From Martelella sp. HB161492 (GTDB lineage Bacteria; Pseudomonadota; Alphaproteobacteria; Rhizobiales; Rhizobiaceae), in assembly GCF_013184775.1 (NCBI RefSeq), contig NZ_JAATVV010000002.1, forward strand, positions 62,001-126,000: a stretch of 64,000 bases of DNA. Direction: 5' to 3'. Below the pieces are notes generated by a model. That model was not told the origin of the DNA. It saw only the letters and a program-made list of their open reading frames with translations, and searched no databases. Every line of letters begins with the position of its first letter. Position 1 is the stretch's first letter. Shown here piece after piece: positions 9,201 through 17,683 of this stretch. The translations under genes and the position numbers were made by a program.

Positions 9201-10013
9201 TCAGCCGACGAAAGCACGCTCGATCACAAATTCCGATGGCTTGTTGTTGGCGCCTTCGGTGAGGCCCGCGGCTTCCAGCAGCGCCTTGGTGTCCTTCAGC
9301 ATTTCCGTCGAGCCGCAAATCATCGCCCGGTCGGTTTCCGGATCAAGCAACGGCACGCCGAGTTCTTCAAACAGGCGGCCGCTCGACATCAGGTCAGTGA
9401 TGCGTCCCTGCCGTTCAAAGGGTTCGCGCGTGACGCTGGCATAATGGATCAGCTTGTCACCAACGATCTCGCTCAGGATTTCGTCATTGCGGATCTCGTT
9501 GACGAGATCGAAGCCATATTGCAGCTCGGCAACTTCACGGCAGGTATGGGTCAGAATGACCTGCTCGAATTTCTCATAGGTTTCCGGTTCACGGATCAGG
9601 CTGGCGAAAGGTGCGATGCCGGTACCCGTCGAGAACATGTAAAGCCGCTTGCCGGGCGTCAGTGCATCCAGCACCAGCGTGCCGGTTGGCTTCTTGCGCA
9701 TCAGAACGGTATCACCAGGCTGAATTTTCTGCAGATGCTGAGTCAGCGGTCCGTCCGGCACCTTGATCGAAAAGAACTCCAGCTCTTCCGCCCAGGCCGG
9801 GCTTGCGACCGAATAGGCACGATAAAGCGGCTTGCCATCGACCATCAGGCCGATCATGGCAAACTCGCCAGAACGGAAACGGAAACTTGCCGGGCGGGTC
9901 ATCGAGAAACGGAACAGCCGGTCCGTATAATGGGTGACACTCAGCACGGTTTCGGCAAAGACACCAGCCGGCAGGGCGGCTGTCGTGTCTTCTGTCTTCA
10001 CTTCAACATTCAT
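9201..10013 (-). CDS. fpr: Ferredoxin--NADP(+) reductase
   Basis: This flavoprotein of 270 residues passes electrons between NADPH and ferredoxin or flavodoxin. FAD contact RAYSVAS, the pyrophosphate-binding GTGIAPFASLIREPETYEKFEQVILTHTCR block, the NADP-binding MICGSTEML and the C-terminal ERAFVG tail all fit the bacterial FPR subclass. It lies downstream of, and on the same strand as, the DUF934-cysI-DUF2849-cysG group, separated by about 270 bases that contain a palindromic repeat. I infer that it could supply electrons to the ferredoxin-type sulfite reductase, but it may have its own promoter and serve oxidative-stress defence. Confidence 0.95.
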   Translation of the reverse strand: MNVEVKTEDTTAALPAGVFAETVLSVTHYTDRLFRFSMTRPASFRFRSGEFAMIGLMVDGKPLYRAYSVASPAWAEELEFFSIKVPDGPLTQHLQKIQPGDTVLMRKKPTGTLVLDALTPGKRLYMFSTGTGIAPFASLIREPETYEKFEQVILTHTCREVAELQYGFDLVNEIRNDEILSEIVGDKLIHYASVTREPFERQGRITDLMSSGRLFEELGVPLLDPETDRAMICGSTEMLKDTKALLEAAGLTEGANNKPSEFVIERAFVG

Positions 10014-10199
10014 GTGGGTCCTGTCAGATTCTTTCTGGTTCCGGTCCGGCCACGCTTCAATTCAGCAGGTCTATTGACCTCTCCATACTACCGAAGCCCG
10101 GCGATTGCAAAACTGTCTGCTGAATTCGGCGAAAAACATGCCTTTCAGCGTCATCTTTTATATCGGCAGAAGCACCGCCCCGGCCTAGCTCACCGGCTC

Positions 10200-10290
10200 G
10201 AAAATCGGAATCGATTTTCAAAAAGAACGATGCGCAGATTCAATAAATTGGAGCGTCCTTGTGCATGCAAAAGGACGCACGGCGCTCTAG
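10200..10290. repeat. Rhizobial intergenic palindromic repeat (RPE/ABC-like)
   Basis: Two stem-loops lie in tandem. GAAAATCG (10200-10207) pairs with CGATTTTC (10212-10219). A larger cruciform pairs GAGC (10251) and CGTCCTT with AAGGACG (10271-10277) and GCTC (10284-10287). From memory, near-identical units are common between genes in Rhizobium, Sinorhizobium and Agrobacterium. Its outer edge overlaps the stop codon of the DUF934 gene (10287-10289, minus strand). Confidence 0.75.
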
Positions 10291-10784
10291 AGGCTCCGTC
10301 GCCAACTATAGCCACCTTCGCTTTTCGCATCGCGGCTTGCTGGCTGATAATAGAGCGTAACCTCGGGCAACCGCCCCTCCTCCAGCCGCCGGATTGCCGT
10401 CGGATTTGAAACAGCGAAGCTGTCAAAGCCGCAGCGCAGCATATGCACCAGTGGATCGATCAGGATATCGCCGACGGCCCTTAACTCACCTTGATAGCCG
10501 AGCCGGTCACGCAGCAGGCTGGCCTGACTGAAAGCCCGGCCGTCGCCAAATCCCGGAAAGGTCAGCGCAATGATTTCGATCCGGTCCAGCACCGGTGCGA
10601 GCAGGCGGATATCGTCGAAGGGGCCAGCGATAACGCCGAAAGAGCCATTTCCGCCGAGGGGACTTTCAACAGCCTCTTCGAAAGGCACAAGCCGGCGCTG
10701 CCCCTCGCCCGCCTTCAGGTCATCCGTCTCCACCACCCATGGATCATTCTCCGCGAATCCGCTTTGACGCCATATACGTGTCAT
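10287..10784 (-). CDS. DUF934 family protein, sulfite-reductase associated
   Basis: A 165-residue DUF934 protein, a family almost always found beside ferredoxin-type sulfite reductase (sometimes called CysX-like) but without an established activity. The conserved parts are VPFEEAV, the LLAPVLDRIEIIALTFPGFGDGRAFSQA segment, LRDRLGYQGELRAVGDILIDPLVHMLRCGFDSF and the basic WRR at the C terminus. I chose the ATG at 10784, 10 bases after cysI, with GAGGAG before it. The stop TAG lies inside a palindromic repeat, so the final two codons are probably repeat-derived. Likely cotranscribed with cysI. Confidence 0.88.
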   Translation of the reverse strand: MTRIWRQSGFAENDPWVVETDDLKAGEGQRRLVPFEEAVESPLGGNGSFGVIAGPFDDIRLLAPVLDRIEIIALTFPGFGDGRAFSQASLLRDRLGYQGELRAVGDILIDPLVHMLRCGFDSFAVSNPTAIRRLEEGRLPEVTLYYQPASRDAKSEGGYSWRRSL

Positions 10785-10794
10785 CTTTTTCTCC

Positions 10795-12450
10795 TCAGGC
10801 GGCTTTGGCATTGTCGCCGTAGAGCGCATCCTTGAAAGGCTGCGCGCCGACCCGACGATAGGCATCGATAAAGGCTTCATCGCGGCTGAGCCGCAGCCCC
10901 AGATAGGTATCGACAATCGTCTCGATTGCGTCGGTCACCTTTTCCGGTTCGAAACCGCGTCCGACAATCTCACCGATCGACGTATTTTCATCGGCAGAGC
11001 CGCCAAGCGTGATCTGGTACAGCTCCGCCCCCTTCTTCTCGACCCCCAAAAGGCCGATATGGCCGACATGATGGTGACCGCAGGCATTGATGCAGCCGGA
11101 AATCTTGATCTTCAGATCCCCGATCTCTTCCTGCCGCCGCGCACTGCCGAAACGCGCCGAAATCTCCTGCGCCAGCGGAATGGATCTGGCATTGGCGAGC
11201 GCGCAATAGTCAAGCCCGGGACAGGCGATCATATCGGTCACCAGACCGGCATTGCCGGTCGCCAGACCTGCCTCCTTCAGCGCTGCATAGACCGCCGGCA
11301 GATCTGCCCGCGCCACATGCGGCAGGATCAGGTTCTGCTCATGGCTGACACGGATCTCGTCGAACCCGTATCTTTCCGCGATCGCTGCCACGGCATCCAT
11401 CTGATGGTCGGTTGCGTCGCCCGGAATGCCGCCGATCGGCTTCAGCGAAATTGTCACCATGGCGTAGTCATCGCGCTTGTGACGGCCGGTGTTACGCGTA
11501 AGCCAGGTGATGTACTCGGCATCGGCCGTGTCATATCGGTCGCGCTCGCGCTGCGGCAGGTCGGGTGCAGCAAAATAGGAGCGAATCGCAGCAATATCGG
11601 CTGCGGGCAGTTGCAGGTTGCCGTGGCGCAGCTGGTCGAATTCCTGTTCGATCTGCCGCGTCAGTTCTTCCGTGCCCGTCTCATGAACGAGGATCTTGAT
11701 GCGCGCCTTATACTTGTTATCGCGGCGCCCACTGAGATTGTAGACGCGCAGGATAGCCGTCGCATAGGCCAGAAGATCCTGCTCCGGCAGGAAATCACGC
11801 ACCTTCTTGGCAATCATCGGCGTGCGCCCCTGGCCACCGCCGACATAGACGGCAAAGCCGAGTTCGCCGTTCTCATTGCGCTTCAGCTGCAGGCCAATGT
11901 CATGGACCTGGATCGCCGCACGGTCATGCTCCGCACCTGTCACGGCAATCTTGAACTTGCGCGGCAGGAAGGAAAATTCCGGGTGCAGCGATGACCACTG
12001 ACGCAGGATCTCGGCATAGGGCCGCGGATCATCGGCCTCATCATGGGCAGCCCCGGCAAAATGATCCGCCGTGACATTGCGGATGCAGTTGCCTGAGGTC
12101 TGGATCGCGTGCATCTCAACCGATGCCAGCTCGCGCAGGATCGCCGGAATATCTTCCAGCCGCGGCCAGTTGAACTGGATGTTCTGGCGGGTGGTGAAAT
12201 GGCCGTAGCCACGGTCATATTTGCGGGCGATATGGGCGAGCATACGCATCTGCCGGCCGTTCATCGTGCCATAGGGAACGGCGATACGCAGCATATAGGC
12301 GTGAAGCTGCAGATAGACACCATTCATCAGGCGAAGCGGCTTGAAGGCATCCTCGGTGATCTCACCCGAAAGCCGTCGCGCAACCTGATCGGCAAATTGC
12401 GCAACCCGCTGTTCAACGAAGCTGCGATCGAACTCATCGTAGCGATACAT
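10795..12450 (-). CDS. cysI: Sulfite reductase hemoprotein (nitrite/sulfite reductase family)
   Basis: The enzyme reduces sulfite to sulfide with six electrons, using siroheme and a [4Fe-4S] cluster. The 551-residue product has the two ferredoxin-like half domains and the cluster cysteines Cys410 and Cys416 (CPGLDYC) and Cys453 and Cys457 (CINAC), with GHHHVGHIGLLG after them. Neighbours CysG (siroheme maker), DUF2849 and DUF934 argue for sulfite, not nitrite, as substrate. No flavoprotein CysJ is adjacent, so electrons probably come from ferredoxin, with Fpr nearby. It starts three bases after the DUF2849 stop, within a tight operon. Confidence 0.94.
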   Translation of the reverse strand: MYRYDEFDRSFVEQRVAQFADQVARRLSGEITEDAFKPLRLMNGVYLQLHAYMLRIAVPYGTMNGRQMRMLAHIARKYDRGYGHFTTRQNIQFNWPRLEDIPAILRELASVEMHAIQTSGNCIRNVTADHFAGAAHDEADDPRPYAEILRQWSSLHPEFSFLPRKFKIAVTGAEHDRAAIQVHDIGLQLKRNENGELGFAVYVGGGQGRTPMIAKKVRDFLPEQDLLAYATAILRVYNLSGRRDNKYKARIKILVHETGTEELTRQIEQEFDQLRHGNLQLPAADIAAIRSYFAAPDLPQRERDRYDTADAEYITWLTRNTGRHKRDDYAMVTISLKPIGGIPGDATDHQMDAVAAIAERYGFDEIRVSHEQNLILPHVARADLPAVYAALKEAGLATGNAGLVTDMIACPGLDYCALANARSIPLAQEISARFGSARRQEEIGDLKIKISGCINACGHHHVGHIGLLGVEKKGAELYQITLGGSADENTSIGEIVGRGFEPEKVTDAIETIVDTYLGLRLSRDEAFIDAYRRVGAQPFKDALYGDNAKAA

Positions 12451-12453
12451 GTT

Positions 12454-12771
12454 CTAGGCCTCCACGCGCTCGGCTCGCGCCACGGGAAAGCCCGGCGCAT
12501 AGGAAATTGTCGGCCCCTCGGCGCGAATGCGCTCCCGCAGCCTCAGCGGCCATATCGAGCCATCCGGCCGCTCCTCGACATCAATCAGATTGACATCGAC
12601 AACACGGTTTTCGGAGAAATCACGCTTGCCGATCTCCTGCAGCGTAACGATTGCGGCATCGTGACGGGCAATCAGCGCGGTCTGCAGATCGGTCACCCAG
12701 CGTCCATTCACGTCGAGCCAGACAGATATGCCATCCGTGAGGCGATTGGCGGTCAAAACCTTAGCGGACAT
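12454..12771 (-). CDS. DUF2849 domain protein
   Basis: A 105-residue protein of the small DUF2849 family, of unknown function and typical of the cysG-cysI interval in rhizobia. From MSAKVLTANRLTDGISVWL it continues with NGRWVTDLQTALIARHD and ends GPTISYAPGFPVARAERVEA. The ATG at 12771 overlaps the last 11 bases of cysG, and cysI begins three bases after its stop, so it is coupled on both sides. It is probably an accessory to sulfite reductase assembly or activity; this is inferred from position only. Confidence 0.85.
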   Translation of the reverse strand: MSAKVLTANRLTDGISVWLDVNGRWVTDLQTALIARHDAAIVTLQEIGKRDFSENRVVDVNLIDVEERPDGSIWPLRLRERIRAEGPTISYAPGFPVARAERVEA

Positions 12772-14212
12772 GGGATACCTCCTTCTTCGGCAGTGCGGTC
12801 GAATTATTGTTGAGCGCCAGAGCACTCGACTGGCTGAAATCAGCACCGGCAACGGCATCACCAATGATGACCATGACCGGACCGGTCAGATCTTCCCGGT
12901 CCTCGAGCAGACCAAGCTCAGCGAGGACTCCATGAAACAGCCGCCGGTTCTTGCGGCTTGCATTCTCGACGACAGCGATCGTGGTATCAGCGGGAACGCC
13001 CGCCTCCACCAGCCGGGCACCGGTCTTGGCAGCGACGGAACGGCCCATATAGACGGCAATGGTTGCACCCCGGGCAGCAAGCTGTGCCCAGTCCGGCAGG
13101 GTTTCACCATTGAGGTCGTGGCCGGTCGTAAAAACCAGTGATGAGGCCACACCGCGCAATGTCAGCGGCAGATCAAAATCGGCGGCTGCGGCAACTGCAG
13201 ATGTGATGCCAGGCACGATCTCGTAGGAAATACCGGCAGCCCTCAGCGCCGCCATTTCCTCGCCGGCGCGGCCAAAAATCAGCGGATCACCGGATTTCAG
13301 GCGAACGATACGTTTGCCTTCTTTGGCAAGATCAACCAACAGATCATTGATTTCATTCTGTGACTTCGAGTGGCAGCCTTTACGCTTGCCAACCGCGACA
13401 CGCTGCGCGTCACGACGCCCCATATCAACAATCGCCTGCGGCACAAGCGCGTCATAGGCAATGACATCGGCTTCCATCAGCAGGCGATGGGCCCGAAGGG
13501 TCAGCAGATCCTCGGCGCCCGGCCCGGCCCCCACCAGAGCCACATGTCCGTTCTGACGATGGGCATCGGAGAGCATTTCATCGGCCAGGCACTCAGCTTC
13601 GATGTCGCGGCCCTTCTCGAGCGCACGGGCAACCGAACCGTTGAAGAAGCGCGACCAGTAGGCGCGCCGCGCGTTTCCGCGTGGCACATGCGCCTCCACC
13701 TTGCCGCGGAAATTCTGCGCCAGGCGTGCCAGACGGCCAAGCGAAGGCGGCAGTATCGTATCGATCCGCGCACGGATCAGCTGCCCCAGAACGGGGCCCG
13801 CTCCTTCCGTGCCGATGGCGATGGCAACCGGCGGCCGGACGACCAGCGCCGGTGTCAGAAAATCGCAGGCCTCCGGCTGATCGACAGCGTTGACGGGGAT
13901 TGAATGCGCCCGTGCCGTTTCGGCAATATGGGCATCCTGTGCCTGATCGCCTGTCGCGGCAAAGATCATGGCGGCATTTTCGAGCTGCCCGGCGGAGAAG
14001 GGCGCATCAATGCGCGCATAGCCGTGCTCGCTCAGAAAGGCAGCATAATCATCCTCGGGCGCGTCGCTATAGGCAACGATAGCAGCTGACGTCTTGGCCA
14101 TCAGGCGGGCCTTGGCATAGGCCTCGTCACCGTTTCCGAAAATCGCGACCTTGCGGCCGTCAACGCGGAAAAATGCCGGAAATGTCGTCAGCAATTCTTC
14201 TTTTGCGGTCAT
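12761..14212 (-). CDS. cysG: Siroheme synthase (multifunctional)
   Basis: CysG makes siroheme from uroporphyrinogen III: two methylations, oxidation of precorrin-2 and iron insertion. The 483-residue protein has the N-terminal dehydrogenase/ferrochelatase part (VAIFGNGDEAYAKARLM, residues 20-36) and the C-terminal SUMT methyltransferase part (VALVGAGPGAEDLLTLRAHRLL, then VRLKSGDPLIFGRAGEEM). I start it at the ATG at 14212 (MTAKEELLTTFPAFFRV) because further upstream codons read poorly and this start faces the intergenic promoter region. It feeds the cysI gene downstream. A perfect 20-bp palindrome lies upstream, shared with the divergent deaminase. Confidence 0.95.
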   Translation of the reverse strand: MTAKEELLTTFPAFFRVDGRKVAIFGNGDEAYAKARLMAKTSAAIVAYSDAPEDDYAAFLSEHGYARIDAPFSAGQLENAAMIFAATGDQAQDAHIAETARAHSIPVNAVDQPEACDFLTPALVVRPPVAIAIGTEGAGPVLGQLIRARIDTILPPSLGRLARLAQNFRGKVEAHVPRGNARRAYWSRFFNGSVARALEKGRDIEAECLADEMLSDAHRQNGHVALVGAGPGAEDLLTLRAHRLLMEADVIAYDALVPQAIVDMGRRDAQRVAVGKRKGCHSKSQNEINDLLVDLAKEGKRIVRLKSGDPLIFGRAGEEMAALRAAGISYEIVPGITSAVAAAADFDLPLTLRGVASSLVFTTGHDLNGETLPDWAQLAARGATIAVYMGRSVAAKTGARLVEAGVPADTTIAVVENASRKNRRLFHGVLAELGLLEDREDLTGPVMVIIGDAVAGADFSQSSALALNNNSTALPKKEVSHVR

Positions 14213-14326
14213 CGCTACAAACCTTTTTCGTTTGTGAGAATGATCGTTGTTCGGCGGCTGAAATTGAAGAAACGAAAATGCGCGGCGATAGAGGCAACGA
14301 CATTTCATTCCTCAAATTCACCGAAA

Positions 14327-14346
14327 GCGGGGCAAATTTGCCCCGC
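14327..14346. promoter_or_regulatory. Perfect 20-bp palindrome between cysG and the deaminase
   Basis: The half site GCGGGGCAAA at 14327-14336 is followed without spacer by its exact reverse complement. It lies about 115 bases from the cysG start and 65 bases from the deaminase start, between divergent genes. With no T-run and no converging gene, a dimeric regulator's operator is more likely than a terminator. I do not recognise the regulator. Confidence 0.5.
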
Positions 14347-14411
14347 ATTGCGATTTACTTGGCTCATGCGAAACGATATTTTCGCAGGCAGACGTGTTCC
14401 GGAGACCATAT

Positions 14412-14999
14412 ATGAACGAAAGCGCCCTCACCGACCGCCTGCTCGCGGTGATCGAACAGGACATCCTGCCCCTCACCATGAAGGGGGTTGAAACGGGCAA
14501 TAAGGTCTTTGGTGCGGCAATCCTGCGCAAATCCGACCTTTCACTCGTCATCGCCGGCACCAATGACGAGACCAAAAACCCGCTCTGGCATGGCGAAGTG
14601 AACACGCTGAAACAATTCTATGAGCTGGCCGACCTGCCCGCCACCAAGGACCTTCTGTTTCTGTCGACCCATGAACCCTGCACCATGTGCATGTCAGCAA
14701 TCACATGGGCCGGTTTTGACAATTATTTCTATTTCTTCAGCCACGAAGATTCCCGCGACAGCTTCGGCATTCCCCATGATCTGAAGATCATGAAGGAGCT
14801 CTACGGGCTTGAACCCGGTGGCTATCGGCGCAGCAATGCCTTCTTCACCGCCCGCTCCATCGTCGACATGGCCGCGCTGGCGAAGGCACCGGAACGCAGC
14901 GCCTTTCTGGAACGCATAGCCGCGATCAAGGCGACCTACCAGCTTGCGTCATCCACCTATCAGTCGCATAAGGGCGATACGAAGATCCCCCTGAGCTGA
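14412..14999 (+). CDS. Nucleoside/nucleobase deaminase-like zinc enzyme
   Basis: A 195-residue member of the cytidine/deoxycytidylate deaminase superfamily. The zinc ligand and proton shuttle appear as WHGE (His60, Glu62) rather than the usual HAE, and the cysteine pair as EPCTMC (Cys90, Cys93). C-terminal to the core is an unusual segment, YFYFFSHEDSRDSFGIPHDLKIMKELYG. The substrate is unknown: it is too divergent for TadA and lacks clear CDA or dCMP deaminase features. The ATG at 14412 is preceded by GGAG. It is divergent from cysG and 28 bases upstream of mazG, which would allow a nucleotide-clean-up role; that is inference. Confidence 0.82.
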   Translation: MNESALTDRLLAVIEQDILPLTMKGVETGNKVFGAAILRKSDLSLVIAGTNDETKNPLWHGEVNTLKQFYELADLPATKDLLFLSTHEPCTMCMSAITWAGFDNYFYFFSHEDSRDSFGIPHDLKIMKELYGLEPGGYRRSNAFFTARSIVDMAALAKAPERSAFLERIAAIKATYQLASSTYQSHKGDTKIPLS

Positions 15000-15027
15000 A
15001 CGCTCTGCCCAATCCCGGAGAGATGTG

Positions 15028-15861
15028 ATGGAACCGTCACGCGATATTGCGCGCCTTCTCGAAATCATGGCCGCCCTGCGCGATCCTGAAACCGGCTGCC
15101 CCTGGGATGTCCGGCAGAATTTCGAGACCATCAAGCCCTATACGATCGAAGAGGCCTATGAGGTTGCCGATGCGATCGAGCGCAACGACCTCGACGATCT
15201 CTGCGACGAGCTCGGCGATCTGCTGCTGCAGGTCGTGTTTCACGCCCGCATGGCCGAAGAGGCCGGCGAATTCTCGTTCGGCGATGTGGTTCATGCCGTG
15301 ACGTCGAAAATGATCCGCCGCCATCCGCACGTCTTCGCCCGCTCCGATGCCGATACGCCGGAGGCCGTCAAGGCAATCTGGGACGATGTCAAACGGAAGG
15401 AAAAGCAGACCCGCGCCGCGCGCCGCGCCGAACGGGGGCTGACCGAGGATTTCAAGGCCGGTCATCTCGGTGGCGTGCAGCGCTCCTTCCCGGCCCTCAC
15501 CGAAGCGCTGAAGCTGCAGGAACACGCCGCTCGTGTCGGGTTCGACTGGTCCGAGCCGGAGCCTATTCTCGACAAGTTCGAAGAAGAGATCGGCGAGCTG
15601 CGCGAGGCGCTCACGGCCGGCGATCGTGCGGCTATCGCTGACGAGCTGGGCGACCTGATTTTCGCCGCGGTCAATCTCGGCCGCCATACGGGCACCGACC
15701 CCGAACAGGCTCTGCGTGGAACCAATACAAAATTCAGGCGTCGGTTCAATTACATAGAGACGTCTCTTGAGAATGCAGGCGAAAGCCTTGACGACGCAAC
15801 GCTGGAACGTATGGAAGCGCTCTGGCAGGATGCAAAAAAGATCGAGCGCAAACTCGGCTGA
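15028..15861 (+). CDS. mazG: Nucleoside triphosphate pyrophosphohydrolase MazG
   Basis: MazG hydrolyses nucleoside triphosphates to monophosphate and pyrophosphate, cleaning the nucleotide pool. The 277-residue protein holds the two tandem MazG domains: EEAYEVADAIERNDLDDLCDELGDLLLQ near residues 41-68 and, more degenerate, FEEEIGELREALTAGDRAAIADELGDLIFAAVN near 185-217. GCPWD at residues 24-28 is also typical. I prefer the ATG at 15028 over the adjoining GTG at 15025; GGAGAG stands just upstream. It converges on hflX. Confidence 0.95.
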   Translation: MEPSRDIARLLEIMAALRDPETGCPWDVRQNFETIKPYTIEEAYEVADAIERNDLDDLCDELGDLLLQVVFHARMAEEAGEFSFGDVVHAVTSKMIRRHPHVFARSDADTPEAVKAIWDDVKRKEKQTRAARRAERGLTEDFKAGHLGGVQRSFPALTEALKLQEHAARVGFDWSEPEPILDKFEEEIGELREALTAGDRAAIADELGDLIFAAVNLGRHTGTDPEQALRGTNTKFRRRFNYIETSLENAGESLDDATLERMEALWQDAKKIERKLG

Positions 15862-15900
15862 GTTCGCGCCCGTTCAGCAAACAGCAAAGCTGTCAGACGC

Positions 15901-17178
15901 TCAGCCCTCCAGCATGCTTTCCAGCCGCTGGGCTTCGCTCGCCGGCAGACGGATATCGAGACTGACCGAGCCGTCTTCAAGATCACGCCGGTCGTCAACG
16001 ATGGCGTGCTCATAGAGCCAGGGAAGAATCTGCAGCTGCGTCACCGCGAGCGTGATGGTCGTTTCCGTCAACACCCCGGCAAGCCGCTTGGCGATCCGGT
16101 CGATCAACGCCTCGACGCCTTCGCCGGTGATGGCCGATACACCCATCACCGCATCGTCGCCGCTGGCGCGTTCCATCAGCGCATCATGCGCCTCGGGCTC
16201 GAGCAGATCGACCTTGTTCCAGATCTCGAGAATCCTGGCATCGCGATCATCTTCATCAATGCCGAGCTCGCCAAGAATGCGAAGAACATCTTCCGCCTGC
16301 GCATCCCGGTCCGGATCCGACATATCCCGCACATGCAGGATGATATCGGCCTCCAGCACCTCTTCCAGCGTCGCACGGAATGCGGCCACGAGATGTGTCG
16401 GCAGATCGGAAATAAAACCAACCGTATCGGAAAGGATGACGGTGCGCCCATGGGGAAGCTTCATCCGCCTGAGCGTGGGGTCAAGCGTGGCAAACAGCAT
16501 ATCCTCGGCCAGAACGCCTGCGCCGGTGATCCGGTTGAACAGTGTCGACTTTCCGGCGTTGGTATAGCCGACCAGGGCAACAATCGGATGCGGCACCTTC
16601 TTGCGCTTTGAACGATGCAGCTGACGCGTACGCACCACCTGCTCCAGCTCACGCTCCAGCTTGACGATACGTTCGCGCAGCAGGCGACGGTCTGCCTCGA
16701 TCTGCGTTTCACCCGGACCACCCATGAAGCCACCGCCACCGCGCTGACGCTCAAGATGGGTCCAGCTTCGTACCAGCCGGCCGCGCTGATAATTCAGATG
16801 CGCCAGTTCAACCTGAAGCCGGCCTTCCTTGGTCGACGCGCGCTCACCGAAAATTTCGAGAATGAGGCCAGTACGGTCGATGACCTTTGCCACCCAGGCT
16901 TTTTCCAGATTGCGTTGCTGCACCGGTGTCAATGGATGGTCGACGATAACAAGACCGACATCGTTGTCATCAAGGGCCTGGTCGATTTCCTCGATCTTGC
17001 CCTGACCGATCAGTGTTGCGGGACGCGGATCGTTGACCGGAACGATCACCGATCTGACCACCTCAAGCCCAATCGCGCGGGCAAGCCCTTCAGCTTCCTG
17101 CTGACGGCTCTCCGCCGAACGCGTGCTCAACGACGCTGCGGCGTCTCCGCCGCGCGCTGCTTTCAGGACCGGAACCAA
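15901..17178 (-). CDS. hflX: Ribosome-associated GTPase HflX (N terminus probably longer)
   Basis: HflX is a GTPase that binds ribosomes and splits stalled or heat-damaged ones. The protein has the HflX N-terminal domain (PATLIGQGKIEEI, VVDHPLTPVQQRNLEK, GRLQVELAHLNYQRGRLVRSWTHLERQRGGGGFMGGPGETQIE) and the G domain: G1 GYTNAGKST, G3 DTVGFISDLP, G4 NKVD. The coordinate given is the first canonical start, a TTG with no ribosome binding site. The frame stays open for 24 more codons that read like the family (ending SRALVLVPV), back to an ATT at 17248-17250 with GGGTGA six bases upstream; no ATG, GTG or TTG lies there. It follows hfq closely, as in other proteobacteria. Confidence 0.92.
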   Translation of the reverse strand: MVPVLKAARGGDAAASLSTRSAESRQQEAEGLARAIGLEVVRSVIVPVNDPRPATLIGQGKIEEIDQALDDNDVGLVIVDHPLTPVQQRNLEKAWVAKVIDRTGLILEIFGERASTKEGRLQVELAHLNYQRGRLVRSWTHLERQRGGGGFMGGPGETQIEADRRLLRERIVKLERELEQVVRTRQLHRSKRKKVPHPIVALVGYTNAGKSTLFNRITGAGVLAEDMLFATLDPTLRRMKLPHGRTVILSDTVGFISDLPTHLVAAFRATLEEVLEADIILHVRDMSDPDRDAQAEDVLRILGELGIDEDDRDARILEIWNKVDLLEPEAHDALMERASGDDAVMGVSAITGEGVEALIDRIAKRLAGVLTETTITLAVTQLQILPWLYEHAIVDDRRDLEDGSVSLDIRLPASEAQRLESMLEG

Positions 17179-17264
17179 AACGAGGGCGCGGGAGGAATCC
17201 CTGTTCTCGTATTCACTTTCCGGAAATTTCGATTTGTCTTGCTCAGAAATGTGGGTTCACCCGA

Positions 17265-17507
17265 TTACGACGAACTGTCTTCGCCCTCGAACATCTGAAC
17301 CGGCTGACCGGGCATAATGGTCGAGATTGCATGCTTGTAGACCAACTGGGAGTGGCCATCGCGACGCAACAGAACACAGAAGTTGTCGAAGGATGTCACA
17401 ACACCCGTAAGTTTGACCCCATTTATGAGAAAAATCGTCAATGAAATCTTCTGCTTACGAACTGTATTAAGAAAAAGATCTTGAAGATTTTGAGAACGTT
17501 CCGCCAT
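17265..17507 (-). CDS. hfq: RNA chaperone Hfq
   Basis: Hfq is a hexameric Sm-like protein that pairs small RNAs with mRNAs. The 80-residue product has the Sm1 region ([41 protein letters not shown]) and the Sm2 signature [10 protein letters not shown]. Its short C-terminal tail ([14 protein letters not shown]) is typical of alphaproteobacteria, where Hfq is about 80 residues long. It is transcribed leftward into hflX, with the hfq stop only about 15 bases before the ATT that may start hflX. The 176 bases between it and trkA presumably hold its promoter. Confidence 0.97.
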   Translation of the reverse strand: MAERSQNLQDLFLNTVRKQKISLTIFLINGVKLTGVVTSFDNFCVLLRRDGHSQLVYKHAISTIMPGQPVQMFEGEDSSS

Positions 17508-17683
17508 AGCGCCGCTTCTTTCTTACTTTTGCCGGAATTTCGCCGGTATCCACCTCATTGATTTCGCCATGTCCTACTGACCAAGTGAAATCTCTTTGAC
17601 GGTCGTACCAAATCGTTATGCTTTCCGCAACGGTGAAAACGATACCCGTAAACGTCGCACCGCACAAATCGTTGCATCCAGGA

